Assembly (NCBI RefSeq): GCF_030124325.1
Contig: NZ_JASKLR010000006.1
Coordinates: 14,387-78,386 of the forward strand
Source of the DNA: Sinorhizobium sp. 8-89
GTDB taxonomy: Bacteria; Pseudomonadota; Alphaproteobacteria; Rhizobiales; Rhizobiaceae
Direction: 5' to 3'
DNA length: 64,000 nt
Part shown: positions 55,297 through 64,000 of the stretch, piece by piece
Position numbering within the stretch: position 1 is the stretch's first letter
How the letters are laid out: every line of letters begins with the position of its first letter
Made by a program: the position numbers and the translations under genes
The notes under the pieces: model-generated
Told to the model about the DNA's origin: nothing
What the model saw: only the letters and a program-made list of their open reading frames with translations
Database searches by the model: none

Positions 55297-56060
55297 TCAC
55301 CTTACGTTCGTTCCCCAGCGGCGATGGAGAAAGCGCTCCCAAGGTGCAAAGAGGATTCGATCGGCCAAGAGGCCGATCAGCACGATGACCACCATGGCGC
55401 CGATCACCTGATCCATCGCGTTCAATTCGCGGCCGTAATGGAGCAATTGGCCGAGACCAAAACCTGTCAGGATCGTGACGAAAATCTCCGCCGCCATCAG
55501 GGATCGCCAGGCGAATGCCCAACCCTGCTTCATGCCGCTCACCAGGAACGGCAAGGAAGCCGGCAACATCACCATCGTCCAGAGATGGGTTCCTCGCGAC
55601 CCCATGGTGCGTGCCGCACGCGCATAGATCGGCGGAATCGTGCGGGCGCCATGGTTGGTGGCGATGATCACCGACCATACGGTCCCCATCACGACAACGA
55701 AGAGCATCGCACCCTCGGTTTGCCCGAACCAAAGCACGGCGAAGGGCACCCAACAGACGCTCGGTAGTGTCTGCAGACCAAGCGCGAGGGAGCCGATTGT
55801 GTCTTCCAAGATCTGCGAGGAACTCGTGAGTACGCCGAGAGGCAGGCCGATCGCAGCGCCGATCGCATAGCCAACCAGAAGCCGCTGCATGGTAACCCTG
55901 ATCGCTTCAAAAAGCGTGCCATCCATCATGGCACCCCAGAGATATCGCGCGACGCTCAAGACAGAGGGAAAGAGTACCGGTGACCAGCGTCCGCTCTCAG
56001 ACAACAACTCCCAGCCGACCAGCAGCATAACGAGGAAGCTCGACACGATCGCGAAACGCT

Positions 56061-56064
<4 letters not shown>
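55297..56064 (-). CDS. ABC transporter permease (SsuC/TauC/NrtB family)
   Basis: 255 residues, about six helices. The coupling region ARTMGSRGTHLWTMVMLPAS and LPFLVSGMKQGWAFAWRSLM is the EAA motif of sulfonate/taurine/nitrate importers. Third gene of a transporter set (binding protein, ATPase, permease) that follows cbs-bon and pfkB on the same strand. ATG 56064 overlaps the ATPase stop. Confidence 0.9.
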
Positions 56065-56881
<817 letters not shown>

Positions 56882-56882
<1 letters not shown>

Positions 56883-57871
56883 CAGGGTACCTCGATCAGT
56901 CTCGAAAGCTCCGGTATTTCCCGCAGAAAGCCGACCTGCTGAGCCTTAGTGACGAAGGTCTGCAGTGCGGAGGGCGAAATCTCGCCGGTAACCGACATGC
57001 GCGTCCATGCCCGCGCAATGAGCTCCGGCGACATGCTGACTCGAAACGACGCCTTCAGTTCGTCCAGGATCATCCGCTGCGCGTCGGACGGGTGCCCCTT
57101 GATCCAGTCACTAAGGTCGCGATGGCCATCGACAAAGCGTCGGACGAGATCGCGGTGTTCCGAAAGAAAGGCTGCACGCGCGACGAGCACTGTCGTGACC
57201 GCTTCCTTTTCTTCGACGAGGATCTTTCCACCCGCCTCCATTTCGAGCCGCGAAACCCAGGGTTCGACAGTCCAGACGGCATCGAGCTGTCTGGCCTTGA
57301 AGAGTGACAGTTGCTCCGGATTGGCAGTCGGAACAACCTGGGCGTCCCCGCCTGCCTGCGTTATCCGCAAGCCTCCTGCTGAGAGCCAGGCGCGTGCTGC
57401 CACGTCCTGAGTATTTCCGAATTGGGGTGTTGCGAGCCGCTTGCCGCGGAAGTCCACCGCGGTCGCAAGGCTCTCACCCGCTTGCACGACGAGCGCAGAG
57501 CCACCGTTGACCGCGCCGGCGACGATACGGATTTCTGTTCCTGCCGAACGGGCATAAGCATTGATGGCCGGATTCGGTCCTACGTAAGTAAGGTCAATGC
57601 TTTCGGCGAAGACTGCTTCCATGGCACTCGGACCGGCATTATAGGCGTACCATTCGACCTTGATCTTCGGACTGAGCCGATCGGCGAACCAATTCCGGCC
57701 CTGCCGTTCGAAGTTTCTGGCAACCAGCGCCTGGGCATGTGTCACGTTCGGGAAATGGCCAATCCGAATCTTGAGATCTTGCGCGCGAACGGCGGTCGTC
57801 CCAAACGCACAGAGTCCCGTCGCAATCGTCGTCACAAACAGGCGCTGCGCTCTGAATAGAAATTCGTTCAT
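56882..57871 (-). CDS. ABC transporter periplasmic substrate-binding protein (SsuA/NMT1-like)
   Basis: 329 residues with signal peptide (FVTTIATGLCAFGTTAVRAQ). IRIGHFPNVTHAQALVARNF, YNAGPSAMEAVFAESIDLTY and VGPNPAINAYARS are typical of aliphatic sulfonate/nitrate-type binding proteins. The ligand cannot be told from sequence; sulfonates, taurine or an aromatic or nitrogen compound are possible. Its ATG overlaps the end of pfkB by 4 bp, so the transporter is a part of the cbs-bon/pfkB operon. Confidence 0.88.
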
Positions 57872-58830
57872 GGACCGGAGCTTTCCATGGACGTTGACGG
57901 CACGCGTGGAGGCGGTTCGGTCCCCTTGTAAATCTTAAAGACGTCGTCGCGCCGGCACAGCTCGGTTCCGGATGCGATGACGGCAGCCGCCCCCGCGGCG
58001 ACACCAAACCGGAACGCCTCCTCAATTGACTTGCCTTCCGCCAGGAACCAAGTCAGCGCGGCGATGAAGCTGTCGCCGGCACCCACGGTGGACTTGGCGA
58101 CGACGTGCTTGGACGGGACGCGTAAAACGCCGAAGGCTCCAGCCAAGAGGGCACCCTCGCGGCCCATAGTAACTGCAACGAACTCTGTCGCAGTTTCCTT
58201 CACCAAAGCCGATGCGGCTCGCACGACCCCTTTCTCGTCCAGACGCCGGCCGGCTAGTGTTTCCAACTCTTCAATGCTCGGTTTGACGAGGAAAACCGGT
58301 GCCTTGCCCAAGGTGCAGCGCAATGTCGCCCCCGGGCAGTCGAGAATGAACCTAGCGCCGGTTTTCGCGGCTATGCGGCCAATGTGAGCATAGATGTCTT
58401 CGGGAGCGTTGCGCGGCAGACTCCCGCTGGCCACTATGAAGTCACCCCTGAACCTCTCAACGACGGCCAGCGCCTTCGCGATGTCGTCCGGCGCGACTTC
58501 CGGCCCCTCGGGAACGAAGCGATATTCGAGCCCCGTTTCCTCTTCTCGAACCATGAAGGAAATTCGCGTCAGTCCTGCTGCCTCCACGGGGTGAGTTCGG
58601 ATCGCTGATGTCGCGAGGGCCTCTCTAAGCATCGCTCCCGTCGCTCCGCCTGCGATGACGAGGAGCTCGGGCTCGCCGCCGAGCTCGGCGATGACGCGTG
58701 CGACGTTGACGCCGCCGCCGCCGGGTCGCTGCCGCTCGCCATGCGTACGGATCTTGACGGTCGGACGCACGTGCTCAGCCTGACTCCATACGTCGATGGT
58801 GGGATTGAGAGCCACTGCAAGGATGGACAT
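57868..58830 (-). CDS. pfkB: PfkB-family 6-phosphofructokinase-like sugar kinase
   Basis: 320 residues. N-terminal LAVALNPTIDVWSQAEHVRP, PGGGGVNVARVIAELGG (substrate site), and the catalytic KSTVGAGDSFIAALTWFL with the base Asp. Closest pattern is PfkB/Pfk-2 and 1-phosphofructokinase. It would phosphorylate fructose 6-phosphate or a related sugar. GGAGTG precedes ATG 58830. It sits between CBS-BON and a transporter, under an FNR-type box. PfkB genes are also part of the Mycobacterium DosR regulon. Confidence 0.88.
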   Translation of the reverse strand: MSILAVALNPTIDVWSQAEHVRPTVKIRTHGERQRPGGGGVNVARVIAELGGEPELLVIAGGATGAMLREALATSAIRTHPVEAAGLTRISFMVREEETGLEYRFVPEGPEVAPDDIAKALAVVERFRGDFIVASGSLPRNAPEDIYAHIGRIAAKTGARFILDCPGATLRCTLGKAPVFLVKPSIEELETLAGRRLDEKGVVRAASALVKETATEFVAVTMGREGALLAGAFGVLRVPSKHVVAKSTVGAGDSFIAALTWFLAEGKSIEEAFRFGVAAGAAAVIASGTELCRRDDVFKIYKGTEPPPRVPSTSMESSGP

Positions 58831-58851
58831 GGTTCACTCCACCAGGGTGCT

Positions 58852-59532
58852 TCAAGATCGTTCTGATAAGGTCGCGCTCGCTCCGACACGCAGCTTGTTC
58901 CTGACGCGCCCAACGCCGCTCACGCCTTCTGCGGCAACGCGAGCCGCCTCGCGCTGAACCTCACTGGCGACCTCTCCCCATAGGCAAACTGTGCCATCCT
59001 CGACTGTCACGTCGATTGCCGCCTTGTCGAGTCCGACGTCCGAACAAAGCCTCGTCAGGACAGCGCGTCGCGTCGCCTCGTCGCCCGCAGCCGTCACGTC
59101 AGGCACTGCCGCAGCGATCACCCGCAGAATATCGCTGCGGCTGACGATGCCCACCATCTGGCCGGCGCGTACAACGGGGACACGTTTGATGTCGTGCGTC
59201 TTTATAGCTGCAGCAATACGGTCAACCGGAGTGTCTTCATCCACTGTCACGACACCTGGCGTCATGACGTCACCGACACGCCAGCTGTTTCCCTTGATGA
59301 AAATCTCCGGCGCCTCTTCGTGCGTGCTGCCCGTACCCCGCCACGCGGCGGGTCCCAATTCTGCGCGCCGCAACAGATCTCCCTCGGTCAGAATACCGAC
59401 AAGACTCCCATTGTCGTCAAGGACTGGCAGGCCGCTGATGTGGTTTTCCAGCATTACGCACGCGGCATGCTTTACGCTATGCTCAGGACTTATGGCGATG
59501 ACCTTCCGGGTCATGACGTCCGCGGCTTTCAT
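58852..59532 (-). CDS. CBS-pair and BON domain protein
   Basis: 226 residues. Two CBS units: MTRKVIAISPEHSVKHAACV to LVGILTEGDLLRR, and VMTPGVVTVDEDTPVDRIAA to VGIVSRSDILR. The C-terminal part (about 145-225) is a BON domain: VTVEDGTVCLWGEVASEVQR and VSGVGRVRNKL. CBS pairs bind adenosine nucleotides and sense energy state; BON may bind lipids or proteins. ATG 59532 has GGGAGG upstream; the open frame reaches 59568. FNR-type box centred 66 bp upstream. First gene of the operon with pfkB and the transporter. Confidence 0.9.
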   Translation of the reverse strand: MKAADVMTRKVIAISPEHSVKHAACVMLENHISGLPVLDDNGSLVGILTEGDLLRRAELGPAAWRGTGSTHEEAPEIFIKGNSWRVGDVMTPGVVTVDEDTPVDRIAAAIKTHDIKRVPVVRAGQMVGIVSRSDILRVIAAAVPDVTAAGDEATRRAVLTRLCSDVGLDKAAIDVTVEDGTVCLWGEVASEVQREAARVAAEGVSGVGRVRNKLRVGASATLSERS

Positions 59533-59591
59533 CTGAGGCCTCCCAGGAAAATATGGCTTTTGAAACATAGCTCACTTGTCGACGGCGTAGA

Positions 59592-59605
59592 TTGACGTCG
59601 GTCAA
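59592..59605. promoter_or_regulatory. FNR/FixK-type box for the CBS-BON/pfkB operon
   Basis: TTGACGTCGGTCAA, perfect half-sites, centre 66 bp upstream of ATG 59532 on the minus strand. Confidence 0.82.
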
Positions 59606-59772
59606 TAAGGGGAGCGGCAAGGCCACCATACTCCCCGCGCCGCTAGAACCGTGCGGCTTGCTTGCGTTAGGCCGTGCTCACCTCAGTCGGGTCCGCGTGG
59701 TGCGAAGACCCGTAACACTCTGCTGGCGGGATCGTGAGGGCCGCAACGCACAGCTGGACCTCACCCATATCC

Positions 59773-59786
59773 TTGATTTGCGTCAA
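59773..59786. promoter_or_regulatory. FNR/FixK-type box for the small gene at 59843
   Basis: TTGATTTGCGTCAA, perfect half-sites, centre 63 bp upstream of ATG 59843. Confidence 0.8.
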
Positions 59787-59842
59787 TGCAGGCTAATCCA
59801 GGTAATACGACATTTGGCGGCTAGAGACAGATGGGGTTTCAC

Positions 59843-60043
59843 ATGTCACAGCTGATTGCAAGTCACCATATCGACTATCGCGGCTACGGTTTGGAGGCCA
59901 GTCACTATGCTTCGGCATGGCGAGTGCACATAATACCCGGCCGGCGCTCCCTCCCAACTGACCCTGACCACGTCTTGGCAGATACTCAGGAGGAAGCGCT
60001 TACAAAGGCACGAGCAATCGTCGATCGCCACCTCCAAGGCTGA
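59843..60043 (+). CDS. small hypothetical protein under an FNR-type box
   Basis: 66 residues. DYRGYGLEASHYASAWRVHI, IPGRRSLPTDPDHVLADTQE, EALTKARAIVDRHLQG. No domain recognised; it looks like a compact alpha/beta protein. Support comes from the FNR-type box 63 bp upstream, the purine stretch (agatgggg) before ATG 59843, and a natural-looking composition. It could be a small hypoxia-induced protein. Confidence 0.6.
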   Translation: MSQLIASHHIDYRGYGLEASHYASAWRVHIIPGRRSLPTDPDHVLADTQEEALTKARAIVDRHLQG

Positions 60044-60099
60044 ACAACTCACTTCGCTACAAAGTGCCGCGAGGGGCACGTGCGGCCCTTCGATCAGCA

Positions 60100-60296
60100 T
60101 CAAGGAACGAGTGCAGTTAGGTAGGGTATGGTCACCGGCTCCCGCGTCTTGGTTTGCCGGTCCGTGCGCACATAGGGGAGATTTGGAACGAGGGCCGTTA
60201 CGCGTGAAGCGCCTCCTTCGCGACAGCAAGCGATGAAAAACAGCAATTCGCAAAGCTTGTCGTTGACAGACTCCCGGGCACTTACATTCAGTTGCT
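60100..60296 (-). pseudogene. N-terminal piece of a ribose-phosphate pyrophosphokinase (prs), inverted
   Basis: On the minus strand: ESVNDKLCELLFFIACCREG, GASRVTALVPNLPYVRTDRQ, TKTREPVTIPYLTALVP. This is the N-terminal segment of PRPP synthetase (SVNDKL.ELLFFI...K.AGA.RVTAVVPYL.YAR.DR.T..REPVT..YLA.LF). It ends exactly where the plus-strand fragment starting at about 60298 takes up (LFDAVGTD), so the two halves face away from each other. Confidence 0.72.
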
Positions 60297-60297
60297 G

Positions 60298-60705
60298 CAT
60301 GGCCCAACTCTTCGACGCGGTCGGCACGGATGCGTGCGCAACATTGCCACGTTTCAGAACGCCTTCCGCTGCCGCACCATTCATTTGAGCGCGAAGCCGC
60401 TGTTCGCCGACGTGATTGCCCAAAAGCTGAAGACGGGCCGGTCACGATTTTCTCCCCGGATGGTGGCGGTACCAAGCGAGCGCAGCTTCTGAACGAGGCC
60501 TATGAACGTCTCTCTGGCAATCCTGCTGAATTCGGCTTCATGGAACAGCGCCGTGGCGTTGTTTCGGGCGAGCTCTTTGCGGGAGAGGTGGAAAATGCGA
60601 CGGTCTTCATTGTCGACGACATGATCAGTACCGGCGGCACCATGCTGAGAGCGGCAGAAGCCTGCAGAAAGCGCGGCACCAGGGCGGTCTATGCGATGGG
60701 GAAGC
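60298..60705 (+). pseudogene. C-terminal piece of the same prs-type gene, frameshifted
   Basis: Plus-strand frames give AQLFDAVGTDACATL, FQNAFRCRTIHLSAKPLFAD, VIAQKLKTG, then after a frame change TIFSPDGGGTKRAQLLNEAY, GVVSGELFAGEVENATVFIV and DDMISTGGTMLRAAEACRKR, the PRPP-binding loop. This covers the second half of PRPP synthetase. It stops near 60700 where the minus-strand kinase-like remnant begins. Non-functional: two frames, no N-terminus. Confidence 0.78.
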
Positions 60706-60707
60706 GC

Positions 60708-61276
60708 TTATTTCGTGTTCCTCCAGAAGGTGTCGTATATAGCCTCGCCACCGGCAATCTCCGGCGAACGGCCGACATAGAAACGAGCAAGCCGGTCGAC
60801 TATCGCGGAAATCTTGGTCGGGCTCACTCGGCTCGCAGCTATGCCGGCGTCCAGCATGTCGTCCGCCGGCAGCCGCCGCATCTCGACGAGCCAATCGATG
60901 ACGTGCGCGGTTTTCTCGAAGGTTAACTTTCCCCCGTCGTCACAATAAAGCGGCCTGACGGCGCGATAGTCTCGCCTGCCAGCCGGCGGTTTAGGCGGAG
61001 CTCCTCCTCGCAGAAGAATTTCCGCGCCCCGACGGTACTGAAATCGAGGTGGGATCGCGAGGTCGGCTTCTTGAGCTTGAGCACCCAATCGTCGGCTATG
61101 AAGACCCAAGACATATGGGTCTCCTTGGTCTCGATGTTGTCCGGCTTTTGCGGGTAGGAAGCGGGATTGGAGAGGAATCGCACCTTCTGCGCCAGTGCCG
61201 CGATGAGATCGGGACAAGTCTCATCATGCTGTTCTCCAGTGAGCAATCCCGGGGAACGGCGATTGTGAGGCATCAT
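60708..61276 (-). pseudogene. broken aminoglycoside-phosphotransferase/AAA-type protein
   Basis: Starting at ATG 61276, which overlaps the stop of the Usp gene, the minus strand reads LIAALAQKVRFLSNPASYPQ, HMSWVFIADDWVLKLKKP, LDFSTVGARKFFCEEELRLN, then in another frame DGGKLTFEKTAHVIDWLVEM, RRLPADDMLDAGIA. This matches the N-terminal domain of a family annotated as bifunctional APH-like/ATP-binding proteins. Frame changes and a missing C-terminal P-loop domain make it a pseudogene. It was once in an operon with the Usp gene. Confidence 0.68.
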
Positions 61277-62100
61277 CAAGCCGACATCAGGCGGTGGAGC
61301 GAAACTTCGCGCAGCAGCGATCGGGTGACACCGCCAAGCAGCCATTCGCGAAGGCGGCCGTGGCCATAGCCGCCAGAGACGATCAGATCCGCTCCCCTCT
61401 GCTTGGCGATGTCAATCAGCGCCTCCCCAGCCTCGCCTTCGCCATGGTCCACTATCTCTGCACGGGCTTTTGCACCATGATTGATAAGATAGCGGACGAC
61501 GTCAGTGGCACTGGCCATCGCCCGATCTGGCTCGCGCTCCGCCACGGTCGCTACGACGACTTCGCGCGCGTGGACGAGGAAAGGCATCGCGTCTGCGACT
61601 GCCCGTCTCGCCTCACGGGCATCCTTCCAGGCGACGACGACGCTTCTCGCATTGAGAGGTGCAAGATCATCTCGCGGTATGAGCACCGGACGGCCCGCCG
61701 CATGTATCAACGCGCCCAGGTCTATGGCGGTGCGGGCGTCGCGTCCACCCACGCCACCTGGTCCCGCGATTACGAGATCCGCCGCTCTCGCGGCTGTTGC
61801 CAGCCCTCTTGTCGGATCGCCGACAGTCGTGCGTAACGAATCGGTCCCTCCCATCTCGCCGCTAGCATCGAGATCGCTTCTGAGCGCTTCCAGGCGGTGT
61901 TCGATCTCCCTTGCCTCAAGCCGCATGAACTCGGCATCTACTACCACTCCGGGCGGAGGCGCCGAAATCGGGTGGACGTCGCTGGCGGCGAAGCCGACCA
62001 GACTTGCCTCAAAACGCGCGGCGAGCTCGCGCGCAAAATTTAGCTGCGGTGGTGCGCCATCGCCTATGTCCAAGTGCACCAGTATCGTGTTGTAAATCAT
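61276..62100 (-). CDS. universal stress protein, tandem Usp domains
   Basis: 274 residues. First Usp unit from TILVHLDIGDGAPPQLNFAR to DLVIAGPGG, second from SVVVAWKDAREARRAVADAM to DLIVSGGYGHGRLREWLLGG. The first unit lacks the G-x2-G ATP loop, the second has it in degenerate form. The arrangement resembles UspE and the tandem Usp of dormancy regulons. ATG 62100 follows AGGTGGCGG; FNR-type box centred 70 bp upstream. Confidence 0.88.
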   Translation of the reverse strand: MIYNTILVHLDIGDGAPPQLNFARELAARFEASLVGFAASDVHPISAPPPGVVVDAEFMRLEAREIEHRLEALRSDLDASGEMGGTDSLRTTVGDPTRGLATAARAADLVIAGPGGVGGRDARTAIDLGALIHAAGRPVLIPRDDLAPLNARSVVVAWKDAREARRAVADAMPFLVHAREVVVATVAEREPDRAMASATDVVRYLINHGAKARAEIVDHGEGEAGEALIDIAKQRGADLIVSGGYGHGRLREWLLGGVTRSLLREVSLHRLMSA

Positions 62101-62163
62101 GGCCGCCACCTAGGTTTGGCCTATCGTTTCGGGGAACTTAACCATTGATCGACCGCCCTCGCC

Positions 62164-62177
62164 TTGACCGGCGTCAA
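62164..62177. promoter_or_regulatory. FNR/FixK-type box for the tandem Usp gene
   Basis: TTGACCGGCGTCAA, perfect half-sites, centre 70 bp upstream of ATG 62100 on the minus strand. Confidence 0.82.
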
Positions 62178-62220
62178 AGATGATTCCGTGACGCTGGGGC
62201 CTTTTGCACGCCGATGTCGT

Positions 62221-62234
62221 TTGATGCGCGTCAA
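62221..62234. promoter_or_regulatory. FNR/FixK-type box for groEL
   Basis: TTGATGCGCGTCAA, identical to the box at 30005, centre 57 bp upstream of the groEL start. Confidence 0.83.
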
Positions 62235-62284
62235 AGCGAGCCTCCCGCCCTGTGCTACAAAAGCATCGAACGGAGGATGAAGTC

Positions 62285-63907
62285 ATGGCTCACAAGCAGG
62301 TCCTTTTCCATTCGGCTGCCCGGGAGAAGATCTTGAAGGGCGCTTCGCAATTGGCCGATGCCGTTCGGGTCACACTCGGGCCTCGCTCGAAGGCCGTTCT
62401 GATCGAAAGAAAGTGGGGGTCGCCGATCGTCTGCAATGATGGGGTTACGATCGCCAAGGAATTCGACCTGAAAGATCCCGAAGAAAATCTCGGCGCGCGC
62501 ATGCTGCGCCAGGCGGCGGAGAAGACGGGGGAAATTGTCGGCGACGGGACCACCACATCGACGATTCTTGCCCATACGATTTTCGCCGATGGGTTGCGCA
62601 ATGTCGTTGCCGGCGCAAGCGCGATTGACATCAAGCACGGGCTCGACCGAGGCGTCAAACGAGCTGTCGCCGAACTCAAGAAGAACTCACGGCCCGTCTC
62701 CGAGAAGCGTGAAAAAGAACAGGTGGCGACGATTTCGGCCCACAACGACGCACAGATCGGCTCATTGGTCGGAGACGCCATGGAAAAGGTGGGCGACGAC
62801 GGAGTCATCAGCGTCGAGGAATCGAAAACGACCGAGACGGTCCTCGAAGTCGTGGAGGGCATGCAATTCGATCGCGGTTATCTTTCTCCCTATTTCGTCA
62901 CCGATGCTGAACGAATGGAGGTCGTTCTCGAAAGCGCCACCATCCTCCTGTTCGATCGCAAGATCACTTCGCTCAAGGATTGCGTGGAACTCCTGGAGGC
63001 CGTTGCGAAAACCGGAACGCCACTGCTCATCATCGCGGAGGATGTGGAAACCGAGGCGCTTGCAACTCTGATCGTCAACCAGATGCGCGGAACGCTGCGC
63101 AACTGCGCCATCAAGGCGCCAGGATTCGGAGACCGACGCAAAGCCCTCTTGCAGGACATCGCCATACTCACGGGCGGGCAGCTTATCTCCGAGGAGCTGG
63201 GCATAAAGCTCGAAACGGTAACGCCCGAACAACTTGGCCGTGCCGAGCGGATCGTCATTACGAAAGATACGACCACCATCATTGGTGGGGCGGGAGGTAA
63301 AAAGGCCATCAGCGGCCGGGCGGAACAGATCCGCAAGGAAATCTCGACCACCACCAGCGACTACGACCGTGAAAAGCTCCAGGAGAGACTGGCGAAGCTT
63401 TCCGGCGGCGTCGCGGTGATCAAGGTGGGTGCAGCCACAGAAGCGGAGCTCAAAGCGAAGAAGGAAGCGCTCGATGACGCCATCAGCGCGACCAAGGCTG
63501 CCGTCGCGGAAGGCATCCTGCCGGGTGGCGGATTGGCCCTCCTGCGGTGCATAGCGGCCGTCTCAGAGGAGGAGGAAGCCTGCGAAGGCGATGAGCGCAC
63601 CGGCGTTCAGATCCTCAAGCGGGCACTGGAAATCCCGGCACGGCAGATCGCCGAAAACTCGGCAACCGACGGCGGCGTGGTGGTCGCGAAAATGCTCGAG
63701 GGAGAGGGCAGTTTCGGATATGACGCCGGCCGAAAGGTCTATGTCGACCTGGTCTCGGCCGGCATCATCGACCCTACCAAAGTGATCCGCGTCGCGCTCG
63801 AGAATGCGGTTTCGGTCGCAAGCGTGCTGTTGCTGACCGAAGCCACGATGACGGAACTTCCCGAGACGCCGAAGGAGGCGATAACCGAAGCCGCAATGCA
63901 ACCATAG
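62285..63907 (+). CDS. groEL: GroEL-type chaperonin, accessory copy without groES
   Basis: 540 residues, full length. [37 protein letters not shown] (ATP site) and GGGLALLRC near the end are standard GroEL motifs. The C-terminus ends [10 protein letters not shown], without the GGM repeats of housekeeping GroEL. No groES lies upstream; instead an FNR-type box is 57 bp from ATG 62285, so it appears to be a low-oxygen copy that would depend on GroES encoded elsewhere. GGAGG lies 7 bp before the start. Confidence 0.95.
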   Translation: MAHKQVLFHSAAREKILKGASQLADAVRVTLGPRSKAVLIERKWGSPIVCNDGVTIAKEFDLKDPEENLGARMLRQAAEKTGEIVGDGTTTSTILAHTIFADGLRNVVAGASAIDIKHGLDRGVKRAVAELKKNSRPVSEKREKEQVATISAHNDAQIGSLVGDAMEKVGDDGVISVEESKTTETVLEVVEGMQFDRGYLSPYFVTDAERMEVVLESATILLFDRKITSLKDCVELLEAVAKTGTPLLIIAEDVETEALATLIVNQMRGTLRNCAIKAPGFGDRRKALLQDIAILTGGQLISEELGIKLETVTPEQLGRAERIVITKDTTTIIGGAGGKKAISGRAEQIRKEISTTTSDYDREKLQERLAKLSGGVAVIKVGAATEAELKAKKEALDDAISATKAAVAEGILPGGGLALLRCIAAVSEEEEACEGDERTGVQILKRALEIPARQIAENSATDGGVVVAKMLEGEGSFGYDAGRKVYVDLVSAGIIDPTKVIRVALENAVSVASVLLLTEATMTELPETPKEAITEAAMQP

Positions 63908-63950
63908 TTGCACCGCAGCTCGATCTCGCAGACGGTTGGAGAAAGAAATC

Positions 63951-64000
63951 ATGGAACTGACGGAGCGAGAGAAAGCGCTCGAAGAAAGGTACATCCTCGA
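63951..64000 (+). CDS. start of an unidentified gene (cut by window end)
   Basis: ATG 63951, with GGAGAAAGAAATC upstream, opens MELTEREKALEERYIL. The pattern REKALEERY recalls the DUF1476/ATPase zeta-inhibitor start (REKAFEAKF), but 16 residues are too few to assign it. Confidence 0.4.
   Translation, partial: MELTEREKALEERYIL

Overview
The window looks like an accessory replicon or genomic island of a GC-rich, denitrifying alphaproteobacterium, most probably in the Rhizobiaceae. The case rests on an alphaproteobacterial nos operon, a hybrid FixL/FxkR/FixK oxygen-signalling cassette, a BigR sulfide operon, many small rhizobial families, and gene remnants typical of a plasmid or island (an ArdC fragment, truncated genes, frameshifts). 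No tRNA, rRNA, CRISPR, transposase or replication gene was recognised.

Layout. 0-4.1 kb: end of a TPR protein, an intact methyltransferase and three decayed genes. 4.1-14.6 kb: pseudoazurin, a ferritin-like protein and the complete denitrification operon nosRZDFYLX. 15.3-16.4 kb: scars (ccoN, ardC and cytochrome c' fragments). 16.4-25.8 kb: a copper-handling island (P1B ATPase, DUF2933, SRPBCC, DUF305, His-rich exported proteins, TolC-like factor, multicopper oxidase, cupredoxin, CusF-like protein). 25.8-32 kb: two membrane class III cyclases, a Rieske protein and broken L,D-transpeptidase and ceramidase genes. 32-35 kb: a broken hydrolase/phosphoribosyltransferase pair and a divergent LysR/oxidoreductase pair. 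35.6-40.9 kb: a BigR-type sulfide operon whose SQR is internally deleted. 41-46 kb: Spy-like protein, membrane proteins and a glucoamylase-family protein. 46.7-51.2 kb: hybrid FixL kinase, FxkR-like regulator and a fixK cut by an in-frame stop. 51.4-64 kb: a hypoxia/dormancy-like set (alpha/beta hydrolase, FtsH, two universal stress proteins, an operon CBS-BON/PfkB/ABC transporter, GroEL) with remnants of pncB, prs and a kinase-like gene.

How it works together. At least twelve 14-bp FNR/FixK-type palindromes (TTGAY-N4-RTCAA and close variants) lie in promoters across the whole window. Seven of them sit at nearly the same distance (57-71 bp from box centre to start codon). The FixL-type kinase keeps the four heme-pocket residues known from FixL, so an oxygen-sensing cascade and a large part of its probable regulon are packed together: nitrous oxide respiration, electron donors, proteostasis, USP/CBS/PfkB functions. 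The right half resembles in gene content the Mycobacterium DosR dormancy regulon, although the controlling regulator here is of the FixK type. This FixK-linked island is the most interesting feature; the nonsense codon in its fixK and the many decayed members suggest partial erosion or takeover by another FNR-type regulator elsewhere in the genome.
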